From the NCBI RefSeq assembly GCF_003477885.1, contig NZ_QUEE01000001.1, forward strand, positions 248,001 through 312,000: a stretch of 64,000 bases of DNA. Reading direction: 5' to 3'. Position numbers and translations under genes: made by a program. This DNA comes from Lachnotalea sp. AF33-28. Its GTDB lineage: Bacteria > Bacillota > Clostridia > Lachnospirales > Lachnospiraceae. This document shows, one piece after another, positions 10,349-18,023 of this stretch. The notes beneath the pieces were generated by a model. It was not told where the DNA came from, did not search any database, and saw nothing but the letters and a program-made list of their open reading frames with translations. Each line of letters begins with the position of its first letter. Position 1 is the stretch's first letter.

Positions 10349-10541
10349 ATGAACATTTTGCGACCCTCTGAATGGCAACCGTCCCAGGGAGGACTACAAT
10401 GGTTATGGGATTTTTTCCCATACAGACGGAAGGGAAACAGATCAATATCGCAATTTACGTGACCGCGCAGCCAGTGATGTCCAGCTTGCTGCTGAATTAA
10501 TAATGATTAAAGAACAGGGGATAATTCCATCTGTTCTTTAA
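10349..10541 (+). pseudogene. Probable remnant of cas7 (csd2)
   Basis: It starts with ATG AAC ATT TTG right after cas8c, the position of cas7 in type I-C operons. From 10362 another frame reads DPLNGNRPREDYNGYGIFS, resembling the conserved Cas7 segment after its first strand. The initiating frame and this frame differ, so an internal deletion removed about 20 codons and shifted the frame. The following 40 residues (HTDGRETDQYRNLRDRAA onward, to stop at 10541) are unlike Cas7 and look foreign. The assignment is by motif and position only. Confidence 0.55.
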
Positions 10542-10561
10542 TTTTTTGTCGTGGGTTTGAC

Positions 10562-10692
10562 ATGACAGACGCGAATCAGAATTTTTCTAAGGTAGTATGT
10601 CTTGTTGATGAGCAAGGGACTGTTGTCATTTTAAAAAATAATAAGCCCCGGTATGCTGTTATTGACTTTTCTGAATATGATGATTTTCGCAC
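10562..10692 (+). pseudogene. Phd/YefM-type antitoxin fragment
   Basis: MTDANQNFSKVVCLVDEQGTVVILKNNKPRYAVIDFSEYDDF is typical of the DNA-binding N-terminal half of Phd/YefM antitoxins (about 40 of the usual 75-90 residues). The reading frame then enters a piece of integrase DNA in the wrong orientation (from about 10704), so the toxin-binding C-terminus is gone. No toxin gene follows. Confidence 0.65.
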
Positions 10693-10699
10693 GCCTTCA

Positions 10700-10777
10700 T
10701 CCCTGCAGTCCGCGTGTATCCTGAATCCGCTGTACCGTCCGCGCTACATGCAGGATGCGCCCTTCAAAGTCAACATT
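10700..10777 (-). pseudogene. Short internal fragment of the tyrosine integrase gene
   Basis: About 75 bases match the intact integrase around 13273-13350 almost perfectly, for example GAATCCGCTGTACCGTCCGC and TGCAGGATGCGCCCTTCAAA. They code for the segment around LHVARTVQRIQDTRRL. The homology ends abruptly on both sides, at the antitoxin fragment on the left and the ABC ATPase fragment on the right. This is a third piece of integrase DNA in the region. Confidence 0.8.
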
Positions 10778-10778
10778 C

Positions 10779-11219
10779 TCACAGTATCAGCTTATCGTCA
10801 AACGCGGCCCACGCATCTGGGTTATGCGAGACTATTATAAGTGTTTTTCCGTTAAACAGACGGATAAGATTACGCGTTACATATTGTTTAGTTGTTTCAT
10901 CAAGGGAACTGGCGGCCTCATCCAATACGGCAATTTCAGGGCGGTACAATATCAGCCGTGCAATCGCAAGTCTCTGTCTCTGACCGCCGGACAGCTTTAT
11001 TCCCCGTTCTCCGATCACCGTATCCAAACCTTTCTGCGCAGATTCTATAAATCCCGCCAATCCGGCCAACTCACAAGCGCCCATCATTTCCTCCTCTGAC
11101 GCCTCCGGTGATACCAGCAGCAGATTATCTCTGATTGACAGGTTAAAAAAATGACTTTCCTGCATTACCGCACCGATCCGTCTCAGATACGAAGGCTGAC
11201 TTACGTTTATATACATTGT
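10779..11219 (-). pseudogene. ABC exporter ATPase domain, fragment 1
   Basis: Reads leftwards. It keeps the Q loop (IGAVMQESHFFNLSIRDNL), the signature LSGGQRQRLAIARL, Walker B (PEIAVLDEAASSLD) and the H loop (IIVSHNPDAW). Walker A and the membrane domain are missing: the 5' side is cut at ~11219, where the second hydrolase copy begins, and the 3' side joins an integrase fragment. The sequence resembles peptide or lantibiotic exporters. A second, shorter fragment of a closely related gene lies at 16499-16716. Not functional alone. Confidence 0.8.
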
Positions 11220-12075
11220 AATCACATTAAGGAGCAGAAGATCACATGAATCAGGAAAAAATTGAAGAGTGCGAAGAGATGATTGACAGAGACTATGACA
11301 ACATTGCGGGCATAGCCGTATTAAAGGACGGCAGATCTGTATATGAACGCAGCTTTCACGGATGTACAGCCCAAAGCCGTATCCATATCTATTCGGTGAC
11401 GAAAAGTGTTCTTTCCATATTGATCGGGATCGCGGCGGATAAGGGATACATTCAAAGCACCGACCAGAAGGTATTGGATTTTTTCCCCGGTTACGCGGTC
11501 AAAAAGCGTGAAAAGACCCTACAGGAGATCAAACTCAAGCATCTGCTGACAATGACGGCGCCCTATAAGTATAAATTCGCGCCTTATGTAAAATATTTTA
11601 CCAGTCAGGACTATGTGAAGTTCACTCTTGATCTGCTGGGCAGCAGAGGGAAGGTAGGGGACTTCCGGTATACGCCTCTCATAGGACCTGACATTTTATC
11701 CGGTATCCTCGCAGAGGCTGCCGGACAGTCCGTATTCTCGTTTGCTGCAGAGAACCTGTTCTCTCCGCTGGGAATTACGGTTGAACGCAGCATATCATTT
11801 CAGTCCAAGGAGGAACAGCTCGCATTTAATGCCGCCACAGATATCAGCGGCTGGGCTGCCGATCCGTCCGGCAACAATACAGGGGGATGGGGTCTTTCGC
11901 TCTCCCCTGCGGATATGGCAAAGCTAGGGCAGTTATACTTAAACAAAGGGATTTGGGGCGGTAAGCGGATTGTGTCGGAGCAGTGGATCAATGAAAGCAC
12001 ATGCGAACACAGCCGCTGGGAAAGCTCCATCTGTCCTACGGATATTTATGGTGGGTCCATGAAGACGGATTTGCG
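11220..12075 (+). pseudogene. Serine hydrolase of the beta-lactamase family, truncated copy 2
   Basis: Nearly identical to copy 1 (6217-7060) over more than 800 bases, including the upstream ribosome binding region, with scattered substitutions. SxxK (SVTK) is retained. At ~12018 one base is lost relative to copy 1 (GGGAAAGCTCC against GGGAAGAGCTCC), shifting the frame. The homology ends at ~12075, where the 31-bp repeat TTGCG(A/G)AAATGAATTTTC... begins. The C-terminal ~60 residues are lost. The open frame ends at 12082. Probably inactive. Confidence 0.85.
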
Positions 12076-12101
12076 GAAATGAATTTTCAAACACGCTCTA
12101 A
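12071..12101. repeat. 31-bp repeat at a rearrangement junction
   Basis: The 31 bases at 12071-12101 (core AATTTTCAAACACGCTCT) recur at 21363-21393 with a single difference. The reverse complement of the 18-base core, with one difference, is at 7213-7230. Two of the three copies sit exactly where the hydrolase duplicates diverge. It may be the end of a lost insertion sequence or a recombination site; no transposase is present. Confidence 0.6.
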
Positions 12102-12704
12102 CTAAGACAATTCTGATTGGCCGTATTTATTGAACAACAGCTGATGCAGCATCCTCATTAGCTCCATCCCGCTCCGGAAATTGGCCGTAATGCCATTCAT
12201 CCGCAGCTCACCCTGTATACTCGCGTGCTGTCGGCAGAGTATACGCACGGCAGCACATTCCATTCCATTGCGGACCCGCTGCCATTTTCCCGCACCGGCT
12301 GCAGCCCTGTCCAGTTTAGGATCCAGTTCGGCAAAGTCCGTGCACCCGCAGCAGCCATCCAGACTCTGACGCGGGAACTCTGCCTCAGGCCAGTGAACAA
12401 GCTCCAGAATATCATCCATGATCATCAACAGCTGGTCCATGCTCTCGAATGGAAATGTTTTTTCATAGTATAAATTCTGCAGGATACCCTTTGCCACTCT
12501 TTTCTCATACGATGTAAACCAAAGAATCATTGTTCCCATGCCTTCAAAGCAGCGCTGCCCTGCAGAGTTCTCTTTTTCTGTGCCCATCATACTTAAATCT
12601 CCCATGTCGTGTTCCCCTATTTCACACAGTTTCTCCGCAGCGCCATAACTGCGGCAGTACCCTGTCTGTGGCTTTATTTTCACTTTTTCTGCCGTGATAT
12701 GCAT
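12102..12704 (-). CDS. Hypothetical protein, 200 residues
   Basis: I do not recognise this family. The protein is Cys- and Met-rich (CCGCTDF, MDQLLMIMDDILEL) and has no membrane helix or signal peptide. Its C-terminal half exists a second time at 7232-7480, fused to integrase residues. Conservation of the reading frame in both copies supports real coding. No good ribosome binding site precedes the ATG at 12704, so the start is uncertain. It lies immediately downstream of the integrase in the same direction, and could be a cargo or partner gene of that element. Confidence 0.55.
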   Translation of the reverse strand: MHITAEKVKIKPQTGYCRSYGAAEKLCEIGEHDMGDLSMMGTEKENSAGQRCFEGMGTMILWFTSYEKRVAKGILQNLYYEKTFPFESMDQLLMIMDDILELVHWPEAEFPRQSLDGCCGCTDFAELDPKLDRAAAGAGKWQRVRNGMECAAVRILCRQHASIQGELRMNGITANFRSGMELMRMLHQLLFNKYGQSELS

Positions 12705-12783
12705 ATTTTATTGAAATCGCCGGCTCCGCATGAAAAAAGCACAGAAAGCGGATACTATAAGTAAGGAAATGGGGCTGGCATTT

Positions 12784-12812
12784 TTCGCAATATGATCCAT
12801 ATTGCGGCGTCC
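12784..12812. repeat. Hairpin A flanking the integrase gene
   Basis: Short hairpin with arms CGCAATATG and CATATTGCG around a 3-base loop ATC, embedded in TTTTTC...GCGTCC. A near copy in the opposite orientation lies at 14164-14195 on the other side of the integrase. The hairpin could act as the integrase terminator, or as one half of a recombination site pair. Confidence 0.5.
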
Positions 12813-12876
12813 GGCGGCTATGCCTATGCTTAAAAGATTTTTGCGGTACAAAGCGACCAGATTTGACGGCTCATCT

Positions 12877-13992
12877 TTACGCGGCCTGCACAGCGCGCGC
12901 CAGACGGTCCATGCTCTTTCTCTTGGTTGCAGGCGTGCAGTGTACATAAAATTTCAGCGTGATCTGCGGCGAAGAGTGTCCCAGCAATTCACTTAATACC
13001 TCATATCCTATACCGTGTTCCAGACAGCGGGTAGCAAAGGTATGACGGAGCGTGTGCATATGCACGCCTCTCATCCCCAGCTGTTTTGATAATTTTTTGA
13101 TCCGCTGCTGCATGGTGCGCGGGTCACGGCATCCCTTTTTGGCCGGAAACAGGTATCCGGTCAATGCACCATCCTTTTTCTGTTTTTCTTCCAATAATGA
13201 GGAGAGGAAAAGCGGCAGAGGGATTTCACGGACTGAGCAGTCGGATTTGGGCGTGCCGACAGACAGGCGGGTCTTGTGCAGTCTGCGCGTATCCTGAATC
13301 CGCTGTACCGTCCGCGCTACATGCAGGATGCGCCCTTCAAAGTCAATGTCCTCCCAGCGCAGCGCACATAGTTCACCCACGCGAAGGCCGGTATAGAGAC
13401 AGAGAAGATATTCTATTTCGTCAGCCTCTGCGGCAGCCTGTTCCAGCCTGGCCTGCTCCGGGACCGTCAGCACCCGGGGCGCCCGACGTCCGGCTTTTGG
13501 GATTTTTATCTTTTGACAGGGGTTGCGCAGAAGCAGCCCTTCATTGTGCGCGGCTGTAAATACCGAACGCAGCAGCCGCCAGACCCCGCCAAGCGTGCTG
13601 GCAGCAAGGCGTGACTGCAGCCGGTCCACAGCATTCTGGATTTGGCTGGACGTGATCTCTCTAATGGGCAGGTCCTTCAGATACGGATAGATGTGCTTGT
13701 CTATATTTCTGCGGTATCCCTCATATGTGCTCTCTTTTATATAGGGGCGCACCGTCACTTCCAGCCAGTATTCCGTCCAGTCATGCAGGCTTCCATCTCC
13801 ATAAAGAAGCGGCACAGCCCCGTCCTTATATAACTCCGCCTTGATCAGCACCAGCTTTTTTTTCACCTCACCGTATTGCCTTCCATAAACTGAACCGAAC
13901 CTGGGCTTTCCGTCCGGACGGCGGCCTTTCATATAGCGGCCCTCCCATCTTCCATCTTTCCGCAGGTAAATGTTCTCTCCTTTTCTTGCCAT
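12877..13992 (-). CDS. Tyrosine recombinase / phage-type integrase
   Basis: 371 residues from the ATG at 13992 (AAAAGGAGGACTTAT upstream); a longer frame to 14274 has no ribosome site and is not used. The N-terminal part has an AP2-like arm (MARKGENIYLRKDGRWEGRY), then a core-binding domain (about 75-165). The catalytic domain carries the R of TGLRVGELCALRW, the HTLRHTFATRCLEHG box, the H of LGHSSPQ, and the Tyr of LKFYVHCTP. All of R-H-R-H-Y are present, so it should be active. Partial copies exist at 7480-7605 and 10700-10777. No intact element ends or other phage genes are visible. Confidence 0.9.
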   Translation of the reverse strand: MARKGENIYLRKDGRWEGRYMKGRRPDGKPRFGSVYGRQYGEVKKKLVLIKAELYKDGAVPLLYGDGSLHDWTEYWLEVTVRPYIKESTYEGYRRNIDKHIYPYLKDLPIREITSSQIQNAVDRLQSRLAASTLGGVWRLLRSVFTAAHNEGLLLRNPCQKIKIPKAGRRAPRVLTVPEQARLEQAAAEADEIEYLLCLYTGLRVGELCALRWEDIDFEGRILHVARTVQRIQDTRRLHKTRLSVGTPKSDCSVREIPLPLFLSSLLEEKQKKDGALTGYLFPAKKGCRDPRTMQQRIKKLSKQLGMRGVHMHTLRHTFATRCLEHGIGYEVLSELLGHSSPQITLKFYVHCTPATKRKSMDRLARAVQAA

Positions 13993-14550
13993 ATAAGTCC
14001 TCCTTTTTTGACGGCTCATTTGACGGCTTAAAAATATTGCTGCGAAAAGCCTGCAAAAACAGGATTTCCTGGTATTGCCGCCGCCAGAACCGGACTCACG
14101 TGCTTGACAAAGCGCTTCTTTGATGATAACATCAAAGCTGAATAAGTGGGTTTCTGGCAGTTTTTCATAATATGGATCATATTGCGAACGTCCTTCGGCA
14201 GAAGGATGTATTTTTTTGCTCTGCGGCTGCTTAAAGCGTATATGCCGAACGTCAGATGTGGCTCTTGCGGGCACATTTCCCAGTTGAAACCAAAAAACGC
14301 CATCCCAATTCCATATGCATCAGGATGGCGGCTTTTGTGCTGGCGTTTTTTAGGTCTCAGAAAGGCTAACCGAAATCTTTCACCGGCTCAAATTCTTTTA
14401 TGCTTCTTTAGGTACATCTCTTTCAGCTCGTTTAAAGTATTGCCATAGCAGGGCATCGCCTGCATCATGCCGAATCCAAATTCTTCCATTTACCTTTCTA
14501 CACCATCAACAAAGAAATACAAACACATCTACCACAACAGCTCAAATAAA
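13993..14550. other. Integrase upstream region, no convincing gene
   Basis: Contains hairpin B (14164-14195) and a short leftward frame, MEEFGFGMMQAMPCYGNTLN onward (34 codons, 14489-14388), preceded only by a weak AAAGG. A 91-codon frame at 14028-14303 has no ribosome site and no recognisable motif. I regard the stretch as decayed coding DNA plus the integrase promoter. Confidence 0.4.
14164..14195. repeat. Hairpin B flanking the integrase gene
   Basis: TTTTTC AT AATATGGATCATATTGCG AACGTCC. The core is the reverse complement of the core of hairpin A (AATATGATCCATATT against AATATGGATCATATT), and the outer TTTTTC and CGTCC bases are shared in direct orientation. The pair therefore looks like two related sites bracketing the integrase. 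Confidence 0.5.
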
Positions 14551-14551
14551 G

Positions 14552-14580
14552 TTGGCCTTTGGAAAAAGAAATGCTATAAT
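14552..14580 (+). promoter_or_regulatory. Promoter of the leader peptide / P-loop kinase gene
   Basis: TTGGCC (14552-14557), 17 bases, then a perfect TATAAT (14575-14580). About 24 bases downstream lies the AGGAGGT of the leader peptide. Confidence 0.65.
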
Positions 14581-14617
14581 TATTTCAAAGAAAATTTAGT
14601 CATAGGAGGTTAATGTC

Positions 14618-14659
14618 ATGTGGTGTCACTTTTTATACAGCAACAATAGAATCCGATAA
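14618..14659 (+). CDS. 13-residue leader peptide MWCHFLYSNNRIR
   Basis: ATG at 14618 with AGGAGGT at 14604-14610 (7-base spacing) and a stop at 14657. It lies 70 bases upstream of the kinase gene. The mRNA between them can form alternative pairs: GCCTAT/ATAGGC (14686-14702), CAAAGC/GCTTTG, and the leader's ACAGCAACAA with TTGTTGTTGT just upstream of the kinase ribosome site. This layout is that of translational or transcriptional attenuators used by inducible antibiotic-resistance genes. Function is inferred from the architecture. Confidence 0.6.
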   Translation: MWCHFLYSNNRIR

Positions 14660-14685
14660 TTAATAAGTAATCAAAGCTTTAACAC

Positions 14686-14711
14686 GCCTATAATTTATAG
14701 GCTTTGTTGTT
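14686..14711 (+). promoter_or_regulatory. Attenuator hairpin before the P-loop kinase gene
   Basis: GCCTAT-AATTT-ATAGGC followed by TTTGTTGTTG. It is a weak terminator-like hairpin that competes with pairing between the leader-peptide codons and the TTGTTGTTGT stretch. Confidence 0.45.
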
Positions 14712-14729
14712 GTGCAAAAAGGAGAAAAC

Positions 14730-15407
14730 ATGAATATTAAAAATAACATACTAAAGCATTATTTGAAGAACTGCTTCTTCATTAACGGAACAGCTTATGC
14801 GGGCAAATCAACGATGTGTAAAATGCTGGCGGAAAAGTACGATTTGATTTTATGCGGCGAAAACTACGGGCTGGACAGACTGCTGCAAATAATTAATCCC
14901 GTGGATCAGCCGAATTTGAGTTACTTCAATACGATGAAAGATTGGCAGGAATTTATAAACAGAACGCCGGATGAGTATCTGGCTTGGGTTGTTGGCAACT
15001 CACGTGAAAGCGCAGAGTTTGAAATTGCTGAGCTAATACGGCTGTCCGGGGATAAAAAAACAATTGTTGACACAAATATTCCTTTGGAAATATTAAAACA
15101 AATAGCGGATTACCACCAAGTTGCTGTTATGCTGTCACCTCAATCGTTATCTGTGGATATGTTTTTCGAAAGGGAGGATGAAGAGAAGCAATTTCTTTTA
15201 TACCAAATTGAGCACTCTGCAGATCCTGAAAAAACCATGCAAAACTTTCGTGAATGTGTGGCAAAATTCAATAGCCAAAAGATTTATAACGAATGGCTCA
15301 ACAGCGGCTTTTTTACGATTGTCAGAGAGGACGCCGAAACGGATACCCGCTTCGAAACTTTGCAGCTTTTAGCAAAGCATTTTGGGCTTTATTCTTCCCC
15401 GGATTGA
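14730..15407 (+). CDS. P-loop kinase / AAA-type small nucleotide-binding protein
   Basis: 225 residues from the ATG at 14730 (AAAGGAG 5 bases upstream). Walker A is GTAYAGKST near the N-terminus after a hydrophobic strand (CFFINGTAYAGKST), the layout of small-molecule kinases such as shikimate kinase or chloramphenicol phosphotransferase. TIVDTN may be the Walker B strand. No closer family could be recognised. The preceding leader peptide and attenuator suggest induction when ribosomes stall, so a role in antibiotic modification is possible but unproven. Lower GC than the neighbours suggests transfer. Confidence 0.7.
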   Translation: MNIKNNILKHYLKNCFFINGTAYAGKSTMCKMLAEKYDLILCGENYGLDRLLQIINPVDQPNLSYFNTMKDWQEFINRTPDEYLAWVVGNSRESAEFEIAELIRLSGDKKTIVDTNIPLEILKQIADYHQVAVMLSPQSLSVDMFFEREDEEKQFLLYQIEHSADPEKTMQNFRECVAKFNSQKIYNEWLNSGFFTIVREDAETDTRFETLQLLAKHFGLYSSPD

Positions 15408-15623
15408 GTATATTCCCTGATTAGACTGCAGCCGAGACAACCCTGATGTATAAAGAGATTCACATTTATTTTCTTTTTCTGCTATAATAAAAATATGAAT
15501 TTTACGCTTTTTTGCCCAGACTCCTTCCCTATTCCTCACGCATCCGTTAAAATTAAGTATAAAAATATCGGGCAGGATTCTGCATTTCAGGTATACTGGA
15601 TTTAAGGAGGAGGCAGAAAGATA

Positions 15624-16448
15624 ATGGACTGGACAACAAGGCTTAACAAAGTGATGGACTATGTGGAGGATTCTGTACACGGCGAAATTTCAGAGGAAGA
15701 TATCAGCAGAATTGCGGCATGTCCCTATTCCATGTTTCAGAGTTCCTTTTCACAGATTGTGGGGATTTCTTTCTCTGAATATGTTAGAAGGCGGCGGCTG
15801 ACCATGGCAGCTTACGAACTGCTGAATACCGACAGAAAGCTTCTTGACATCGCAATGGACTATGGCTACCAGTCGGATGATGCCTTTCGGGTGGCGTTTA
15901 AAAACCTGTATGGCATTACTCCTGCAGAAGTCAGGAAGTCCAATCCCAGTCTGGTGTTTTACTGCCGTCTCACTTTTGAAATCAATATCAAGGGGGTAGA
16001 AAAAATGAATTACAGCGTAGTAGAAAAAGATGCATTTCAGGTCATCGGCATACGAAGAGTTACGCCCTACGGCGGCGGTACCTGGGCCATTGTAAAGAGC
16101 GACGGCAGCAATGACCGGATACGTTCGCTTACCGGAAGCTTTTTCGATTTAGGGTTATGTTTCGGGTTTGACGAAGAAGGAAACAATGACTATATGTGTG
16201 CTGTAGAATGTGCGGATTATGACGGCAGCGAGTACAGCGTGTACCAATATCCGGCAACGACCTGGCTGAAGTTCGAAGCAAATGGTAAAATATCAGACAA
16301 CACACTGGGTAATGTCTGGCACCAGATTAACACGGAATTCCTTCCCTCCAGCAGATTCCATAAGGGACCGCTTCCCACCATTGAAAAATATGTGTCCTGG
16401 AATGATGCGGAGGATACCTGTCTGGTCGAGATATGGATCCCTCAATAG
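15624..16448 (+). CDS. AraC-family regulator with GyrI-like effector domain
   Basis: 274 residues. The N-terminal AraC double helix-turn-helix (about 8-108) includes LLDIAMDYGYQSDDAFRVAFKNLYGITPAEVRK. A C-terminal GyrI-like/AraC-E-bind domain (about 125-274, from MNYSVVEKDAFQVIGIRR to DTCLVEIWIPQ) normally binds hydrophobic drugs or small ligands. This HTH-first order is that of the Rob/YdeC-type regulators that control efflux or detoxification genes. AGGAGGAGG precedes the ATG. Its target is not evident; the ABC exporter fragments downstream may be remnants of one. Confidence 0.9.
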   Translation: MDWTTRLNKVMDYVEDSVHGEISEEDISRIAACPYSMFQSSFSQIVGISFSEYVRRRRLTMAAYELLNTDRKLLDIAMDYGYQSDDAFRVAFKNLYGITPAEVRKSNPSLVFYCRLTFEINIKGVEKMNYSVVEKDAFQVIGIRRVTPYGGGTWAIVKSDGSNDRIRSLTGSFFDLGLCFGFDEEGNNDYMCAVECADYDGSEYSVYQYPATTWLKFEANGKISDNTLGNVWHQINTEFLPSSRFHKGPLPTIEKYVSWNDAEDTCLVEIWIPQ

Positions 16449-16459
16449 AAACGAAAATA

Positions 16460-16496
16460 CAAGGGGCTGCCGCACTAATTAGTGCGCAGCTCCTTG
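16460..16496 (+). terminator. Terminator of the AraC gene
   Basis: Strong hairpin CAAGGGGCTGC / GCAGCTCCTTG with an inner CGCACTAATTAGTGCG palindrome, ending at 16496, 12 bases after the stop codon. T-rich bases after the stem are few. Confidence 0.65.
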
Positions 16497-16498
16497 TC

Positions 16499-16716
16499 TC
16501 ATAATAGAACCCTGCTCGCAGGATTCTCCGCCTCCATATTCTCTAACAGTAACAGCCTCTCGTCAAACGCTGTCCAGGCATCGGGTTTATGTGAGATTAT
16601 AATGAGCGTCCTGCCGTTAAACAGACTATTAAGATTATGTATTACATATTGTTTAGTGGTTTCATCCAGGGAACTGGCGGCCTCATCCAAAATGACTATT
16701 TCAGGATGATACAATA
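16499..16716 (-). pseudogene. ABC exporter ATPase domain, fragment 2
   Basis: Leftward frame with Walker B (PEIVILDEAASSLDETTKQY) and H loop (LIIISHKPDAW), closely similar to fragment 1 at 10779-11219 but lacking the signature motif and everything before it. The 5' side is cut where the XRE-methyltransferase stop codon lies (16717). The last residues run into the repeat E2 hairpin (CCCTGCTCGCAGG, 16510-16522). It is either a second copy of the exporter gene or the other end of one broken gene. Confidence 0.8.
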
Positions 16717-17838
16717 TCACTCCGCCTTTCTCCCATACGCAATCAGCATTCCCAGCACATGGGTCAGTTCCGCCGTTTCTTCATTGTCCGCCAGATACTC
16801 GGTTATCATCCGCTGTTTATCCAGATACGCTTCCGCTTCTCTGCGGTCCATTCCATGGTTCATAAAACGGCCGATAAGTTCTTCGGCCTCTTTCGGCTTC
16901 AGAGGCCTCTCCCAGTTATGAGCTCTGCAAAAATCCTCAATGGACTGTTTATGCCCCGGGATCGCGGCATTCAGACAGGTCACCTTATCATTCATGCGCA
17001 CTCCGATATCGGTGAGTCCGAGACGATGCAGTTCATGCGGCACCTTCATTGCCACGCTGTAATCCCTGCCCTGCTTCTCAAGCTCGGTTTTCCACATCTT
17101 GCGGAACCCGTGTCTCTCACAGAGCATGGCATAATCCAGCCCTTCAATATAGATGCCGTCACATTCAAACTCCCGGTTGACATCCGCGCAGACCACAAGG
17201 CCCCCCGGTTCGGTCAGATCTGCCATATGCTCCAAAATATGAAAGGGATCATCGCTGTGACGCAGCACCGCCTGGCATACCGTAAGCCCAAATCTTCTTT
17301 CCGTCCGGTATCTGTGGATATCTTCACAGATAAATGTTCCGTTCAGACCCAGCCCGTTAAAATAACGCCCGCCCTCCTCTAAAAGCTTTTCACTGATATC
17401 AATGCCCGTATAGCTGCTGCCCTCCGGCAGCAGAGGCAGCATCAGCGCTCCCAGGAAACCGTAACCGCAGCCGCAGTCCAGCATATCCACAGGCTTTGTG
17501 ATCTTCCACACCTGACCGATCAGAAAGCGCAGATAATCCGTGTTCCAGAAATAATCCCTGGTGCGCTTGAGATAATCCAACCTGCCGCTCCAGTAAGAAG
17601 CCTCCCCGGTGCGCACCGGAATATAATCGGACTCGGCCAGGGGCTTTAATCCCAGCAGCTGGTCCACCGTCACCTGAAAATACTCCGCCAGCTCCGGCAG
17701 CATGCCGATATCAGGCATGGCGGCCTGTGTCTCCCATTTGCTGACCGCCTGACAGCTGACACCCACGGCATCCGCCAGCTCCTGCTGTGTGATATTTCTG
17801 TTCTTTCTAAGTTCCGCTACTTTTAAGTGAATTTCCAT
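16717..17838 (-). CDS. XRE-type DNA-binding protein fused to SAM-dependent methyltransferase
   Basis: 373 residues from the ATG at 17838, which has GGAGGGG 5 bases upstream. Residues ~5-62 form an XRE/Cro helix-turn-helix (ITQQELADAVGVSCQAVSKWE). Residues ~105-240 are a class I methyltransferase with SAM motif LDCGCGYGFLGALML, acidic SYTGIDIS, and VCQAVLRHSDDP. The rest is helical. Such fusions occur singly in Firmicutes; the methylated substrate is unknown. The stop codon coincides with the junction to the broken ABC gene, so the C-terminus may be altered, although it reads naturally (MLIAYGRKAE). Confidence 0.88.
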   Translation of the reverse strand: MEIHLKVAELRKNRNITQQELADAVGVSCQAVSKWETQAAMPDIGMLPELAEYFQVTVDQLLGLKPLAESDYIPVRTGEASYWSGRLDYLKRTRDYFWNTDYLRFLIGQVWKITKPVDMLDCGCGYGFLGALMLPLLPEGSSYTGIDISEKLLEEGGRYFNGLGLNGTFICEDIHRYRTERRFGLTVCQAVLRHSDDPFHILEHMADLTEPGGLVVCADVNREFECDGIYIEGLDYAMLCERHGFRKMWKTELEKQGRDYSVAMKVPHELHRLGLTDIGVRMNDKVTCLNAAIPGHKQSIEDFCRAHNWERPLKPKEAEELIGRFMNHGMDRREAEAYLDKQRMITEYLADNEETAELTHVLGMLIAYGRKAE

Positions 17839-17931
17839 TTTCACCCCTCCATATGAATTATTCATGTGCTTCCTCTGAATTCAACAATCCGGGAAGTCTA
17901 ACACTGCCTGTACCGACCATACTCATAGCTT

Positions 17932-17988
17932 AAAATAAAAAAAAAATCAGCACATGATGCAATGTCTGCCGACATTATATCATGTGCC
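17932..17988 (-). terminator. Intrinsic terminator after the HAD phosphatase gene
   Basis: On the minus strand: stem GCACATGAT / ATCATGTGC (17979-17987 with 17950-17958), inner AATGTC/GACATT stem, then TGA and a run of about ten T (to 17936). It sits 37 bases after the stop at 18024. Confidence 0.85.
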
Positions 17989-18023
17989 TTATCACATTTC
18001 ATTCGAGCATATTTATATTTTCA

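Noticed and set aside
7600..11000. CRISPR repeat-spacer array next to the cas remnants
   Set aside because: No regularly spaced 30-37 bp repeats were found on either strand.
12708..12947. 79-codon leftward frame between the hypothetical gene and integrase
   Set aside because: Overlaps the end of the integrase in another frame and has no ribosome site.
12877..14274. Longer integrase with ~94 extra N-terminal residues
   Set aside because: No ribosome site at the upstream start; MARKGEN at 13992 has AAAAGGAGG and is the normal integrase start.
14028..14303. 91-codon leftward frame upstream of the integrase
   Set aside because: No ribosome site or motif; it contains hairpin B in its middle.
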